Shown in pieces: positions 35,723 to 44,465 of a stretch of 56,863 nucleotides of DNA. The position numbers were made by a program, and so were the translations under genes. The DNA is taken from the NCBI GenBank assembly GCA_965371245.1, contig CBDUXT010000029.1, positions 1-56,863 of the forward strand, written 5' to 3'. The number at the start of each line of letters is the position of its first letter. Within the stretch, counting starts at the first letter, position 1. The stretch is from CBDUXT01 sp965371245. Its GTDB lineage: Bacteria; Planctomycetota; Phycisphaerae; UBA1845. The notes beneath the pieces were generated by a model. The model worked only from the letters and a program-made list of their open reading frames with translations. It had not been told where the DNA came from and did not search any database.

Positions 35723-35873
35723 GGGACAGTCACCTATATGCCAAAGGCGTGGCACTGCGAACTCGCTTATTTGCCTGATATCCGCGTCACGCCGATTCCG
35801 GCACGCACGCCTCGACCGTCGATGCGGACTGGTTGACGAACCCGCGGCGACGGCTACGCTTGTGACCCACCCG

Positions 35874-35947
35874 GTACCTGTGGCACGATGCGGTAGCGCG
35901 TCCGCCTCCCCAAGTGGAAGGTTGCAGGCTCGAACCCTGCCGGGATG
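35874..35947 (+). tRNA. Degenerate tRNA-like sequence, Gly(CCC)-like, with 8-base anticodon loop
   Basis: A D arm (GCAC 35883-35886, loop GATGCGGTA, GCGC 35896-35899), an anticodon stem (TCCGC with GTGGA, five pairs including one G-U), variable loop AGGTT, and a perfect T stem (GCAGG with CCTGC) and loop CTCGAAC are all in register. The anticodon loop is CTCCCCAA, eight bases instead of seven, with CCC or CCCC where a glycine anticodon would be. The outer three acceptor pairs do not form, only CCTG with CGGG. Base 54 is C, not T. I judge it a tRNA pseudogene or tRNA-derived element. Confidence 0.35.
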
Positions 35948-36100
35948 TTAGCCCCATCCGACCCGCGGGTTGAACGGTGGACCCAGTTCACGGATCATGG
36001 GCGCGGGTCTGGCCGCAGCCCGGACAATGTGCGGCCGGTTCCAAGAGTCGGTGTCCGTTTCTGTTCCTCATTCCTCGCCTGTTCGCAAGGAGGTGCTCAA

Positions 36101-36475
36101 ATGACAGAACCCGCAACGCTCTACGCACGACTGGGTGGATACGATTCCATCGCGGCCGTTGCCGACGACTTGCTTTTGAGGTTGATGTCCGACCCTCAGC
36201 TCGGACGCTTCTGGAAACACCGAAGCAAGGATGGCCTCCGCCGTGAGAAGCAACTCTTGATCGATTTTCTCTGCTTTTGTGCCGGAGGTCCGTTGTTGTA
36301 TGTCGGACGAGACATGAAAACGTCTCACGAAGGCATGCAAATCAGCACAAGCGACTGGTCGGCGTTCATGGGGCACCTCCGCGCAACGCTCGGCGCGTTG
36401 GAGGTGCCTCAGCAAGAGCGAGACGATGTCATCGCGTTCGTCGAATCGACACAAGCCGAAATTGTCGAGTGCTAG
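36101..36475 (+). CDS. Truncated hemoglobin (group 1-like)
   Basis: 124 residues from the ATG at 36101, with a strong AAGGAGG seven bases upstream. The open frame extends further 5' but without homology. It has the 2-on-2 globin signatures LYARLGGYDSIAAVADDLLLRLMSD (A/B helices with the GG turn), FWKHRSKDGLRREKQLLIDFLCFCAGGP (E helix and EF region), GRDMKTSHEGMQIS with the proximal His near residue 74, and WSAFMGHLRATL. Truncated hemoglobins bind oxygen or NO and protect against reactive nitrogen. It may be tied to redox sensing by the kinase at 31716, by proximity only. Confidence 0.9.
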   Translation: MTEPATLYARLGGYDSIAAVADDLLLRLMSDPQLGRFWKHRSKDGLRREKQLLIDFLCFCAGGPLLYVGRDMKTSHEGMQISTSDWSAFMGHLRATLGALEVPQQERDDVIAFVESTQAEIVEC

Positions 36476-36507
36476 TTGCCTAGAAGCCCCTGGAACGACG
36501 CCGTAGG

Positions 36508-36524
36508 GTGCGTCCCGGACGCAC
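36508..36524. repeat. Palindrome repeat, family C
   Basis: GTGCGTCC-C-GGACGCAC, a perfect palindrome matching that at 16801-16819. The gap 36476-36789 shows no other feature apart from a CTAG at the end of the hemoglobin gene (36473-36476). Confidence 0.6.
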
Positions 36525-36789
36525 GTTGCCGGCTTCCGCCGGTTCCATTGCCCACCGCGGAGCGGCCGTAGCGAGCCTTCAAGCCCACGGGGCGTATCGT
36601 CGATATTCGGAGGGGATCGGAAGCCTGGGGCTGGAATCGGCTAACATTTTCGGTCCTTGCGCGTGTGATTAGGCGGATACGGTCGATATGGCCTGTTTTC
36701 GACCTTGTTTGGTGGCTCGGTCCTGAGTAGAATCGTACCAGTAGCTATGCAAGGATGGGTTTCGCGGCAACGGAGAAGGGCGCTTCCTG

Positions 36790-37353
36790 ATGCGAAGGCG
36801 GCTGATTCTAGCCATACAGACGGTCTTACTCTCCGGACTGACGACGGGGTGTTTCGCGCCCACGTCGCCCGATGGGGAGGACGCTACGTCCGCCCGCACG
36901 AGCGAGTCGGCCAAGTGCCTCACGCCGGAAGAGGCGGAGGCCATGGCTGACCAGGTGCTCCAGCTCGTCAACCTGGAGCGGGCCGAGCGCAACCTGCCCC
37001 CGATCAAGACGGCACCCTCGCTTCGCCGGATTGCGGAGGGCTACGCCTGCCGCATGGTCACCGAGGGGTTCTTCGGGCACCGCGACCCCTTCACGGGTCA
37101 CGGCCCGGGGGAGCGGATGGTGGCCGGCAAGTACCACTTCTTCTCCGTGGGCGAGAACCTGGCCGCCGGCGCGAAGTCCCCGGCCGAGGTCATGACCCTG
37201 TGGATGGACAGCCCCGCGCATCGCAACATCATTCTGGACCCGATCTGGAAAGAGATGGGCATCGGCGTCCGCTCGGGCGGCAGATACTCGATGTACTGGG
37301 TGCAGGAGTTCGGCGACCCGGCCATGTTGGACCGTTCCCCCGACGATGAGTGA
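36790..37353 (+). CDS. CAP/SCP-domain lipoprotein
   Basis: A 187-residue protein with a lipoprotein signal (LILAIQTVLLSGLTTGC, Cys near residue 21). The CAP (SCP/PR1) fold follows: LVNLERAERNLPPIKTAPSLRRIAEGYACRMV, FFGHRDPFTGHGPGERM, VGENLAAGAKSPAEVMTLWMDSPAHRNIIL and YWVQEFGDP. The His and Glu of the CAP cavity (GH, GEN, SPAHR) are present. Bacterial CAP lipoproteins sit in the envelope and their substrate is rarely known. It overlaps the next gene by eight bases. Confidence 0.88.
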   Translation: MRRRLILAIQTVLLSGLTTGCFAPTSPDGEDATSARTSESAKCLTPEEAEAMADQVLQLVNLERAERNLPPIKTAPSLRRIAEGYACRMVTEGFFGHRDPFTGHGPGERMVAGKYHFFSVGENLAAGAKSPAEVMTLWMDSPAHRNIILDPIWKEMGIGVRSGGRYSMYWVQEFGDPAMLDRSPDDE

Positions 37354-38515
37354 CACCCCTTCCCCTTCGCGCTCGCTGTTTTCCAGGACGCGGTCGCGGC
37401 GGCACGAGGGAGTTCGGATTCTGGTCACGGGTCAGGTCGGGCTCGACAAGAAACCCTTCCTCGAACAAGTCGTTGCCCTGGCGCGTGATGCCGGCCGGGA
37501 CGTGACGCTCTTCAACGTCGGCGACCTGATGTATGCCGAGGCGCCCGACGTGGTTCCGGGGCGAATACTCGACCTTCCGCGGCAGCGTTTGACGGCTCTT
37601 CGGCGCAGCGTGTTCAAGGACATCCTGCAGTCCGGCCCCTCCGGAGCGGACCTGATCGTCAACACGCACGCGACGTTCCGATGGAAGCACGGGCTGTTCC
37701 ACGCCTTCGACCACAGCCAGGTGGTCGAGTTCGATCCCGATCTGTTCGTAACGGTTGTGGACAACGTCGATGCCGTCCATGAGCGGCTCATCCGCGAGCA
37801 CGACATCCCCCACACGCTCAAGGACATCCTGGTGTGGCGCGAGGAGGAGATCGTGGTCACCGAGACCATGGCCGAGGCGGCGACCGGGTACGGAAATGCC
37901 ATCGTCCTGTCGCGCAGTCATCCGCGGATCAACACGCAAACGCTCTATCGCTTGATGTTCGAGCCACAACGCAAGCGTGTGTACCCCTCTTTCCCGATGA
38001 CGCACGTCCTGGACATGCCGGAAACGCTGGCGGAGATCGAACGTTTTCGCGAGACCCTGGCCGAACATTTCATCACCTTCGACCCGGCCGACCTGGACGA
38101 GAAGCGCCTGCTCTTTGTAGCGGGTGAGGCCACCAAGCGGGGCGAGGAAACGGTCTGTGTCGAGATTGACGGCCGAACCGTGACGCTGAGCGTGACGGAG
38201 ATCACGCAGGTGGCGCGGGACATCGACGCGCAGATCTACGCGCGGGACTTCAAGATGATCGATCAGTCGGACATGATCGTCAGCTACATTCCGGTCTTAC
38301 CGGGCGGGCGTCCCGGACTGTCATCCGGCGTCGAGCGGGAGTTGCAGCACGCCTTCGAGAGCACCAAAGAGGTGTACGTCGTCTGGCGCCCCAAGAGCAA
38401 GCCCTCGCCGTTCATCACGGAAACGGCGACGGCGGTTTTCGATTCCCTGGAAACACTCTTCGCCCACTTCCAGGAGCGCGAGTACATCGGCGAGTATCAG
38501 TTGCGCATGGACTAG
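37346..38515 (+). CDS. P-loop-like kinase domain fused to a nucleoside 2-deoxyribosyltransferase-like domain
   Basis: A 389-residue cytoplasmic protein. Residues 20-200 look like an adenylate-kinase-type P-loop domain (RILVTGQVGLDKKPFLEQV, ADLIVNTHATFRW), but the Walker A is GQVGLDKKP rather than GxxxxGKT, so nucleotide binding may be weak or altered. Residues 245-385 resemble the 2-deoxyribosyltransferase fold: DIDAQIYARDFKMIDQSDMIVSYIPVLPGGRPGLSSGVERELQHAF, VYVVWRPKSKPSPF and TATAVFDSLETLFAHF. Its substrate could be a nucleotide or a signal molecule. The assignment comes from motifs by eye. Confidence 0.6.
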   Translation: MSDTPSPSRSLFSRTRSRRHEGVRILVTGQVGLDKKPFLEQVVALARDAGRDVTLFNVGDLMYAEAPDVVPGRILDLPRQRLTALRRSVFKDILQSGPSGADLIVNTHATFRWKHGLFHAFDHSQVVEFDPDLFVTVVDNVDAVHERLIREHDIPHTLKDILVWREEEIVVTETMAEAATGYGNAIVLSRSHPRINTQTLYRLMFEPQRKRVYPSFPMTHVLDMPETLAEIERFRETLAEHFITFDPADLDEKRLLFVAGEATKRGEETVCVEIDGRTVTLSVTEITQVARDIDAQIYARDFKMIDQSDMIVSYIPVLPGGRPGLSSGVERELQHAFESTKEVYVVWRPKSKPSPFITETATAVFDSLETLFAHFQEREYIGEYQLRMD

Positions 38516-38658
38516 CGCATCGCCACTCGTAAGCTTGCGGGTTGGGTGGCCCATGGCTTTAGCCGTGGGGGACGCGAATCAGGAGACCATTCGAGTCCCC
38601 CACCTCTGAAGAGGTGCGCCACCCACCGAGCAAGAGCCGCAGATTCAAGATTGACCGT
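38512..38658. repeat. CTAG-family intergenic element, copy 3
   Basis: It begins with CTAGCGCATCGCCACTCG, where TAG is the stop codon of the upstream gene. The blocks TTGCGGGTTGGGTGG, CCCATGGCTTTAGCCGTGGG, CCACCCACCGAGCAA, CCGCAGATTCAA and TTGACCGTA match the element at 8337-8445. It carries an extra 40-base insert with an internal inverted pair (CCCCCACCTC and GAGGTGCGCC). Confidence 0.65.
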
Positions 38659-38683
38659 ATACCAGGAGGCCGTTGAAGAACGC

Positions 38684-39115
38684 GTGAAGCCTGTGCCACA
38701 CTTGACTGGAGAGACCGCAAACGTGGCGCGGTCTAATCTCGCGCATAGTCGGCGGCGCGCCGAAACGCTCACGCGCACGCCGCTCTTTGAGGAGACGGTG
38801 CCGGTGACGTTCGCGCTGGACGACGTCGATCTCGACCTCCTTCGCCGCCGGTTCGCCGGGTTGTTCGATCGGGCGGCCCACGCCGTGCAACTCACGGGTG
38901 ATGAACAAGACGACGCGGTGATCGAACGGCATCTGGTGTGCCGGGTCGCCGGCGCCGAACCGTTTCGTGTATCCGCGGAGTTTCTGGCCACCCGCGCGGC
39001 GCTGGTGCGACACGTGGTCGATGCCGTGGGCACGCGAACCAAGCGCTCACTCCAACCAAACGAAATCCAGATCGAAGGCCTTGGCGTCGTCGCCGTCCGC
39101 GAGTCGATCGCCTGA
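38684..39115 (+). CDS. Hypothetical protein of 143 residues
   Basis: The open frame from 38546 includes repeat sequence at its 5' end, so translation more likely starts at GTG 38684, 14 bases after an AGGAGG, or at GTG 38693. It is cytoplasmic. The core is VPVTFALDDVDLDLLRRRFAGLFDRAAHAVQLTGDEQDDAVIERHLVCRVAG and an end with FLATRAALVRHVVDAVGTRTKRSL. I do not recognise a family. The repeat element has been placed between it and the upstream gene. Confidence 0.45.
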   Translation: MKPVPHLTGETANVARSNLAHSRRRAETLTRTPLFEETVPVTFALDDVDLDLLRRRFAGLFDRAAHAVQLTGDEQDDAVIERHLVCRVAGAEPFRVSAEFLATRAALVRHVVDAVGTRTKRSLQPNEIQIEGLGVVAVRESIA

Positions 39116-39468
39116 GGCGAGCCCCAACTCGACGCGTTTTCCGTCGTCCGGTGGGCTCGCTCCGCGTCAAGCCGGCAGGGCGCCCCCCGGACGCACCTGC
39201 TTCATGTTGACCTCGTCATCGGTGGTTGTCCGTGCGACGCCATGCGTCAGGCAGAAGGTGCGTCCGGCACGCGCCCTACGATTTCTCCGCGCTTCGCCTA
39301 GCCGAACGAATCCGCGCGACTGCCAGGTCTCGCTTGACCATCGGAGCCGTTGCCGCGGCCGCGCTGGCATGTTCAGGCTTTTCTGGTATATGTGACTCTG
39401 CCGGGGGGCGCGGCCCCCCTCGGGCGCGAAGCCACGCACCGCACGGTGCGACCCCAGGAGGAAGGAAT

Positions 39469-41109
39469 ATGAAGACAAGACTCACCATCGCCGCCGTAGC
39501 CCTTTTCGCTGCTTCCGCTTTTGCCCAGCCGGCGCTGTTGGAGCCGCCGGAGTTTTCCTCAACGCTTCCCGGACCGGGGGCGACCCACGTCGGTCTCGAT
39601 TGCTTCCATCTGGCATCCGGCAGCCTCGTTCCCGGCGACCTGGACTGGATCCAGATCACCATTCCGGTGGCCAGTACGAGCATCATCGTGGACGTGGACA
39701 TTGTCGGCGACACCGGAAACAGCGCGGTCCTGGCGGTGATCGTAAGCGGCGCGACGACGTTCAACACCGACGACGGCAACAACGCGCGTGATGCCGCTTG
39801 TGGAAGCGGGCCGATGACCGTTCCCGTCGGCAACCCGCAAGACTCGGCGGTTTCGTTCGGGGCCAACCCGCGCGACACGGTGATCGACATCCTGATTACG
39901 GGCGGCGAGGACGGCGGATTCAACGGCGGGCACAACCAGACGTTCGACTACGATGTCTGGGTCCTGGTGGAGCCGGTTCCCTGCATGACCGATGCCGACT
40001 GCGACGACGGGGTTGTCTGCACCCTGGATCTGTGCGACCTAACGACCGGCGTGTGCGGCAACACGCCCGACGACGGCGCGTGCGATAACGGAATGTTCTG
40101 CGACGGGGTCGAACGCTGCGACGCGGTGCTTGATTGCCAGACCGGGGCGGCCCCCACATGTGACGACGGCGTCTCATGCACAACGGACGCATGCGACCCG
40201 GCGGCGGACGCATGCACGAACGCGCCGGATGACGGCGCTTGCGACAACGGCGTGTTCTGCGACGGCGCGGAGCGGTGCGATTCGGTAAACGACTGTCAGC
40301 CCGGCGTGCCGCCGGCGTGTGACGACGGCGTAGTCTGCACGGTGGACACCTGTGACCCGGCCACCGATTCGTGTGTCAACGCGCCCGACGACGCTGCGTG
40401 CGACAACGGCGTGTTCTGCGATGGGGTGGAGGTTTGCGACCCGGCTGCGGACTGTCTGGTTGGGCAAAACCCTTGCCCGGGTCAGTTCTGCCTCGAAGGC
40501 GAGACGCGTTGTGTCGATTGTCTGACGGATGCCGACTGCGACGACGGTGTGTTCTGCACCGGCGCCGAGACCTGTGATGCGTCCGGGGAGTGCCAACCGG
40601 GCGGGGCGCCGTGTCCGCCGGGTGAGGCGTGCAACCCGGTCACCGACGCGTGTGAATCAGCGGGCGGCCTCATGCTCGACATCAAGCCGGGGGCATGCCC
40701 CAACAAATACAAGCCTGACGGGCGCTCGTTCCTCCGCGCTGCGATCGTGGCTTCAGCGGGCTTTGACGTGAGCCTGATCGATCTGGAGAGTCTCCGGCTT
40801 ACCCGCGCGGATGGCATCGGCGGTGTCGTCTTGCCCAACGACGGACCACCCGGACCCCGAAGCATGATTGCCGACGTGTCCGCACCGGTCGCGGTGGAGC
40901 CGTGCGACTGCGCCGAGGCGTCGCCCGACGGGCTCGCCGACGTGACATTGGTCTTCGCGGGCAAAGACGTCGTGATGACACTTCAACTCGACGCGACCTC
41001 TCCGGGCGATTTGATTGCGCTAACCGTAAGCGGCATGCTGCTCGACGGAAGCTCGTTCGCGGTGACCGACTGCTTGACGATCCAAGCGGTTAACGGGCGC
41101 CCAAGATAG
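39469..41109 (+). CDS. Secreted Cys-rich repeat protein
   Basis: 546 residues from the ATG at 39469 with AGGAGGAAGGA just upstream. A signal peptide (MKTRLTIAAVALFAASAFAQ) is followed by a beta-rich N-terminal domain (about 140 residues). Three tandem Cys-rich units of about 53 residues come next (CDDGVxCTxDxCDxxxxxCxNxPDDGACDNGVFCDG), with a further partial unit. A C-terminal domain of about 140 residues starts MLDIKPGACPNKYKP and ends CLTIQAVNGRPR, a module seen on secreted proteins of several phyla. There is no IPTM sorting tail, unlike the protein at 51328 with related Cys motifs. Disulfides would need the VKOR system. Confidence 0.8.
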   Translation: MKTRLTIAAVALFAASAFAQPALLEPPEFSSTLPGPGATHVGLDCFHLASGSLVPGDLDWIQITIPVASTSIIVDVDIVGDTGNSAVLAVIVSGATTFNTDDGNNARDAACGSGPMTVPVGNPQDSAVSFGANPRDTVIDILITGGEDGGFNGGHNQTFDYDVWVLVEPVPCMTDADCDDGVVCTLDLCDLTTGVCGNTPDDGACDNGMFCDGVERCDAVLDCQTGAAPTCDDGVSCTTDACDPAADACTNAPDDGACDNGVFCDGAERCDSVNDCQPGVPPACDDGVVCTVDTCDPATDSCVNAPDDAACDNGVFCDGVEVCDPAADCLVGQNPCPGQFCLEGETRCVDCLTDADCDDGVFCTGAETCDASGECQPGGAPCPPGEACNPVTDACESAGGLMLDIKPGACPNKYKPDGRSFLRAAIVASAGFDVSLIDLESLRLTRADGIGGVVLPNDGPPGPRSMIADVSAPVAVEPCDCAEASPDGLADVTLVFAGKDVVMTLQLDATSPGDLIALTVSGMLLDGSSFAVTDCLTIQAVNGRPR

Positions 41110-41268
41110 CCGCAAGCACATCGCGTGACGGTTTCGCTACGTCACATACGTGTCACTGTATGCATCTGTTACAGGGTGGTTTCCGCGCGCGCCTATGTCG
41201 AACGGCCGCGCGAACCTACCCTGGGAACCTCGTTCGCGACATTCTTGTTTTGTCGAAGGAGGCTCACG

Positions 41269-41874
41269 ATGCGCAGGTGTCCCGCACTATCTTCGAATCG
41301 CCGGCTCGCACGAACGGCCGTCCTCGCCGGCGTCGTGCTCATCGGCGGGTGCATGCATCCACTCCAACGCAACTGGAAGACCTATCGAGCGGCCAAGAAG
41401 CGCGGCGACGCGGCCACGGCCGCGAAATACCTGACGGACGATGCACGGATCTGGTTTGACAAGAAGGAGGGCGAGGGCTTCCCTCTCGGACCCAAGGGCG
41501 GACCCTACAAGGAATGGGATCGCGAGTTCCGCTCCAGCTCCACGAAAGAGGACCTCCGGATCGTCGATCGAACCTTGACGTACATCTCGTACGAAATCAA
41601 CGATTACTACCGCTTGATCGAACGGATACCGACCAAGGCCCGCGTGACCTATTACTTTGACGATGACGACAGGATCACCGGGATGCTCTACCAAGGTCTT
41701 GCACCGAGGGTTGAGCGACCACCCGATCGTTACGACGAGTTCAAGCGATGGGCCGATGAGCACTACCCCGGTCTTCTCGATTCCGAAGCCATGAAGATCC
41801 CCAACCAGCCCGAGCGGTGGAGGGCGTTACTGACCGAGTGGCGCCGCGAGACCGGCTTGCCGCCGATCGAGTAG
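41269..41874 (+). CDS. Lipoprotein of unknown function
   Basis: 201 residues from the ATG at 41269, with AAGGAGG in good position. A lipoprotein signal (ARTAVLAGVVLIGGC, Cys near residue 26) is clear. The mature part begins MHPLQRNWKTYRAAKKRGDAATAAKYLTDDARIWF, resembling SnoaL/NTF2-like proteins that bind small ligands, followed by RIVDRTLTYISYEINDYYRL and YYFDDDDRITGMLYQG, then a charged helical tail. A substrate cannot be inferred. It lies downstream of the secreted Cys-rich protein, in the same direction. Confidence 0.7.
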   Translation: MRRCPALSSNRRLARTAVLAGVVLIGGCMHPLQRNWKTYRAAKKRGDAATAAKYLTDDARIWFDKKEGEGFPLGPKGGPYKEWDREFRSSSTKEDLRIVDRTLTYISYEINDYYRLIERIPTKARVTYYFDDDDRITGMLYQGLAPRVERPPDRYDEFKRWADEHYPGLLDSEAMKIPNQPERWRALLTEWRRETGLPPIE

Positions 41875-41972
41875 CCGCCGGATCGCGGCGCGCTTTCGAC
41901 GAACGCCTGTCACCGAGCTAGAATCCATGCGGACGGATCGGCCGGCGGCCCGCCGCCGACCTTCGCTAACGC

Positions 41973-43886
41973 ATGACGGATGACCGGCCCATTCCCAGGC
42001 GTATCGAATACTCGCTTCTGTTCCTCATCCTCGCTCTGTTCGGCCTCCTCTCCGTCGTCGGCATCACCTGGGGGCTGCCCAGCCGGCGCATCGACCCCTA
42101 CCTGTTCGGCGACGACGAACCGTGGTCGGGAGAAACAATCTATCGTCTGGCCGGGGCGAGGGAGAAGTTCTCGCGCGGGCTCGGCGCGGATGTGGACGCC
42201 GACCCCCTCAGCGGTATCGGCGATGAGCCCGTCCTGTTAACCGGCACGCCCGAGGACGTGGCCAAGATCTACCTGCGCTATCGCCTCTACACCTACCAGC
42301 CCGACGAGATGATCACCATGATGGCGCTCTCCGGGATGAACCCGCGTCGTCTCCAGTTCGACCCGAAGCTGTACCAATACGGCGGGCTGTTTCTCTACCC
42401 GGTCGGAGCGCTCATCGGAGCGGCCGGCGTGACCGGGCTCATCGACCTGCGCGGCGACGTGGCTTTCTACCTGGACCATCCGGACGAGTTCGGAAAGTTC
42501 TATGTCGTGGCACGAGGCTACGCCGCGGCGTGGGGGCTTCTCGGCGTGCTGCTCGTTTTCGCCATCGCCCGCAGGCTGGGTGGCTCTTGGGCGGGTATAC
42601 TCGCCGCCGTGCTATTTACGCTCATGCCAGTGGTCGCGTGCATGGCACACGAGGGCAAGCCGCATCTGCCTGGGGCCGTCTTGATGCTGGCGGCCGTTCT
42701 CTTGGCCATGCGGCACCTTGCGATCGGAGGGGGCGTAGATCGAATCGCTGCGACCAACGCCGCGGACCCCGAGGACAAAGCGTCCGACCCGATCAAGCGC
42801 GACTGGTGGTTGATGTGCGTTTGTTGCGGGGCGGCGCTCGGCATGGTGCTCTCTTCCTTGCCGATCTTCGTACTGATCCCGCTGGTGGCGTGGCTTGCCC
42901 CGCGGTCCCAAGGCGATGGCAAGACCACCGACCGATTGGCGGCTTTCGCGTGCCGGACGATGGTCGGCGCGGCCGTCGGAGCGGCCGTCTACCTGGTCAC
43001 CAACCCCTACATCGTCATGAACGCGCTGGTGAACCGCGACGTGCTCGCCAGCAACTTCGGCAACTCCCTGGGCATGTATGACGTCGCGCGGGTCACCGAG
43101 GGGCTGGTCCGCGTCCTTGAGCTAACCACCGAGGGAGCCACCCTGCCGATCTTGCTCCTGGGGTCTGCTGCGCTGGTCGCGGCCGTTCTCCAGGGATGCT
43201 GCGTGGCAGGGGAATCGTCCAAGCCGACCTCGGGCGCGACGGCTGCGACCGAGGGCGGGGCTCTTTCGCGGTGCATAAGCATCGCGCCGCTGGCCTTCCC
43301 GGCGGCGGTGTTCTTTCTCCAGTTCGTTCTGATCGGCGCGGGCAAGCCGGGCGAGTACGGCCGGTTCGGCGTCTTTACCAACACGGCTCTCGCCATCGGC
43401 ACGGCCTGCCTGCTGTCGCGGCGCTGGACACGTAGGCGTGCGATCGTGAAGTGGTTGCCGATCGTCCTCGTCGTGTGTTGGACCGGCACGCGCGGCTGGA
43501 CGTACGTGCATAACTTTTCGATCGACGCATCCGGTGGCGGATCGCGGATTGTGCTGGCCGATCAGCTTCGAACCCTGGCGTCTCCGGCGACGCCCTCGGA
43601 TGCCCGGCGACTGGCGCTCTCCGCCGAGCCGGCACCCTATGCCTGTCCGCCGCTACGATTCGACCAATGGGCCGTCGTCTTGCACGATCTTCCGCGTGCC
43701 GGCGACCGATGCGACTACGGATTCGAGGCGGCCGACATCGTCGATTCGTCTCCGCACGATTGGAAATCCAAATTGCGGGCGTTTTTCCGGAAAGATCGTG
43801 CCACGCCCATAAGCTGGGCCAACAAACCGTTTCGCCGTTACCAGGCCGGTCGCTTGATGACATCCCTCGGCCCAGCGGTTCCGTGA
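41973..43886 (+). CDS. Polytopic membrane protein, GT39/ArnT-like glycosyltransferase family
   Basis: A 637-residue inner-membrane protein with about ten hydrophobic helices, the first near residues 14-33 (SLLFLILALFGLLSVVGITWG). A large first loop contains GDDEPWSGETIY and YTYQPDEM. The acidic DE residues after the first helix and the pattern of helices fit GT39/PMT-2-type glycosyltransferases, which use polyprenyl-phosphate sugars on the outer face of the membrane. Later motifs are YAAAWGLLGVLLVFAIARRLGG, AHEGKPHLPGAVLMLAAVLLA and NPYIVMNALVNRDVLASNFG. The C-terminal 100 residues are soluble. I infer the family from layout, not from exact motif matches. Confidence 0.7.
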   Translation: MTDDRPIPRRIEYSLLFLILALFGLLSVVGITWGLPSRRIDPYLFGDDEPWSGETIYRLAGAREKFSRGLGADVDADPLSGIGDEPVLLTGTPEDVAKIYLRYRLYTYQPDEMITMMALSGMNPRRLQFDPKLYQYGGLFLYPVGALIGAAGVTGLIDLRGDVAFYLDHPDEFGKFYVVARGYAAAWGLLGVLLVFAIARRLGGSWAGILAAVLFTLMPVVACMAHEGKPHLPGAVLMLAAVLLAMRHLAIGGGVDRIAATNAADPEDKASDPIKRDWWLMCVCCGAALGMVLSSLPIFVLIPLVAWLAPRSQGDGKTTDRLAAFACRTMVGAAVGAAVYLVTNPYIVMNALVNRDVLASNFGNSLGMYDVARVTEGLVRVLELTTEGATLPILLLGSAALVAAVLQGCCVAGESSKPTSGATAATEGGALSRCISIAPLAFPAAVFFLQFVLIGAGKPGEYGRFGVFTNTALAIGTACLLSRRWTRRRAIVKWLPIVLVVCWTGTRGWTYVHNFSIDASGGGSRIVLADQLRTLASPATPSDARRLALSAEPAPYACPPLRFDQWAVVLHDLPRAGDRCDYGFEAADIVDSSPHDWKSKLRAFFRKDRATPISWANKPFRRYQAGRLMTSLGPAVP

Positions 43887-43914
43887 GGGCGTGCAAGAAG
43901 GGTTCTGACAAACC

Positions 43915-43935
43915 GAGCCGCGACCGTAAGGGAGC
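43915..43935 (+). repeat. Single arm of inverted-repeat family B
   Basis: Identical to the arm at 11457-11477 except one base (GTAAGGG for GTGAGGG). It lies in the gap 43887-44107, where no gene was seen. Confidence 0.55.
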
Positions 43936-44107
43936 GTTGCGTGTGCGAAACCGAGCGGCTTCTTCATGGGCGGGGCTCTGCAAGAGCCTTCTCAAACACG
44001 CCTTGAGACGACGTCAATGGTTCGTGGTTTGACCTCCCGGCGACCTACTACTATGCTGCTCCAACGTTCTCGGTTGACTTCCTGAACACGGCTGAACGGA
44101 TGTGGCC

Positions 44108-44461
44108 ATGCCCAACTCTCTTTCGCATTTTGAACTGATGACGGCGGACCCGGCCAAATGTCGGGCGTTCTATGAGGCCGTCTTCGACTGGCAGTTCGAC
44201 GAGGGGTCGATGCCCGGATACACGCTCGTCCAGACGGGTACCGATCCGACCGGCGCGGTCTTCCGCAAACCGGACCAAGCCCCCGGGGCGTGCATGAACG
44301 TCTACTTCCAGACCGACGATATCGAAGGAACCCTGGCCAAGGCGAAAGAGCAAGGTGCCAAGGTGCTTGTCCCCAAGACCGAGATTCCCGGTGCGGGTTA
44401 TTTCGCCATGTTTGCGGATCCCGAGGGTATTACGATCGGCCTGATGCAACCCGCCGGATAG
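44108..44461 (+). CDS. VOC-superfamily protein (glyoxalase/bleomycin-resistance type)
   Basis: 117 residues from the ATG at 44108. A GTG at 44102 would add two. Two beta-alpha-beta-beta-beta modules are seen: LSHFELMTADPAKCRAFYEAVFDWQFDEGSMPGYTLV and ACMNVYFQTDDIEGTLAKAKEQGAKVLVPKTEIPGAGYFAMFADPEGITIGLM. The candidate metal ligands are His (SHFE), Glu or Asp and the Asp of FADPEG. VOC proteins include lyases, dioxygenases and binding proteins, so the activity cannot be stated. It is a stand-alone cytoplasmic gene. Confidence 0.88.
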   Translation: MPNSLSHFELMTADPAKCRAFYEAVFDWQFDEGSMPGYTLVQTGTDPTGAVFRKPDQAPGACMNVYFQTDDIEGTLAKAKEQGAKVLVPKTEIPGAGYFAMFADPEGITIGLMQPAG

Positions 44462-44465
44462 GAGC

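Noticed and set aside
35684..35760. IS200-type transposase linked to the GGGACAGTCACCT tail
   Set aside because: No transposase frame is present in the flanks, so only the repeat is reported.
38512..39042. Minus-strand frame opposite the hypothetical gene at 38684
   Set aside because: Composition is Ser/Arg/Thr-rich and part of it lies in the repeat element. The plus-strand frame has a better core.
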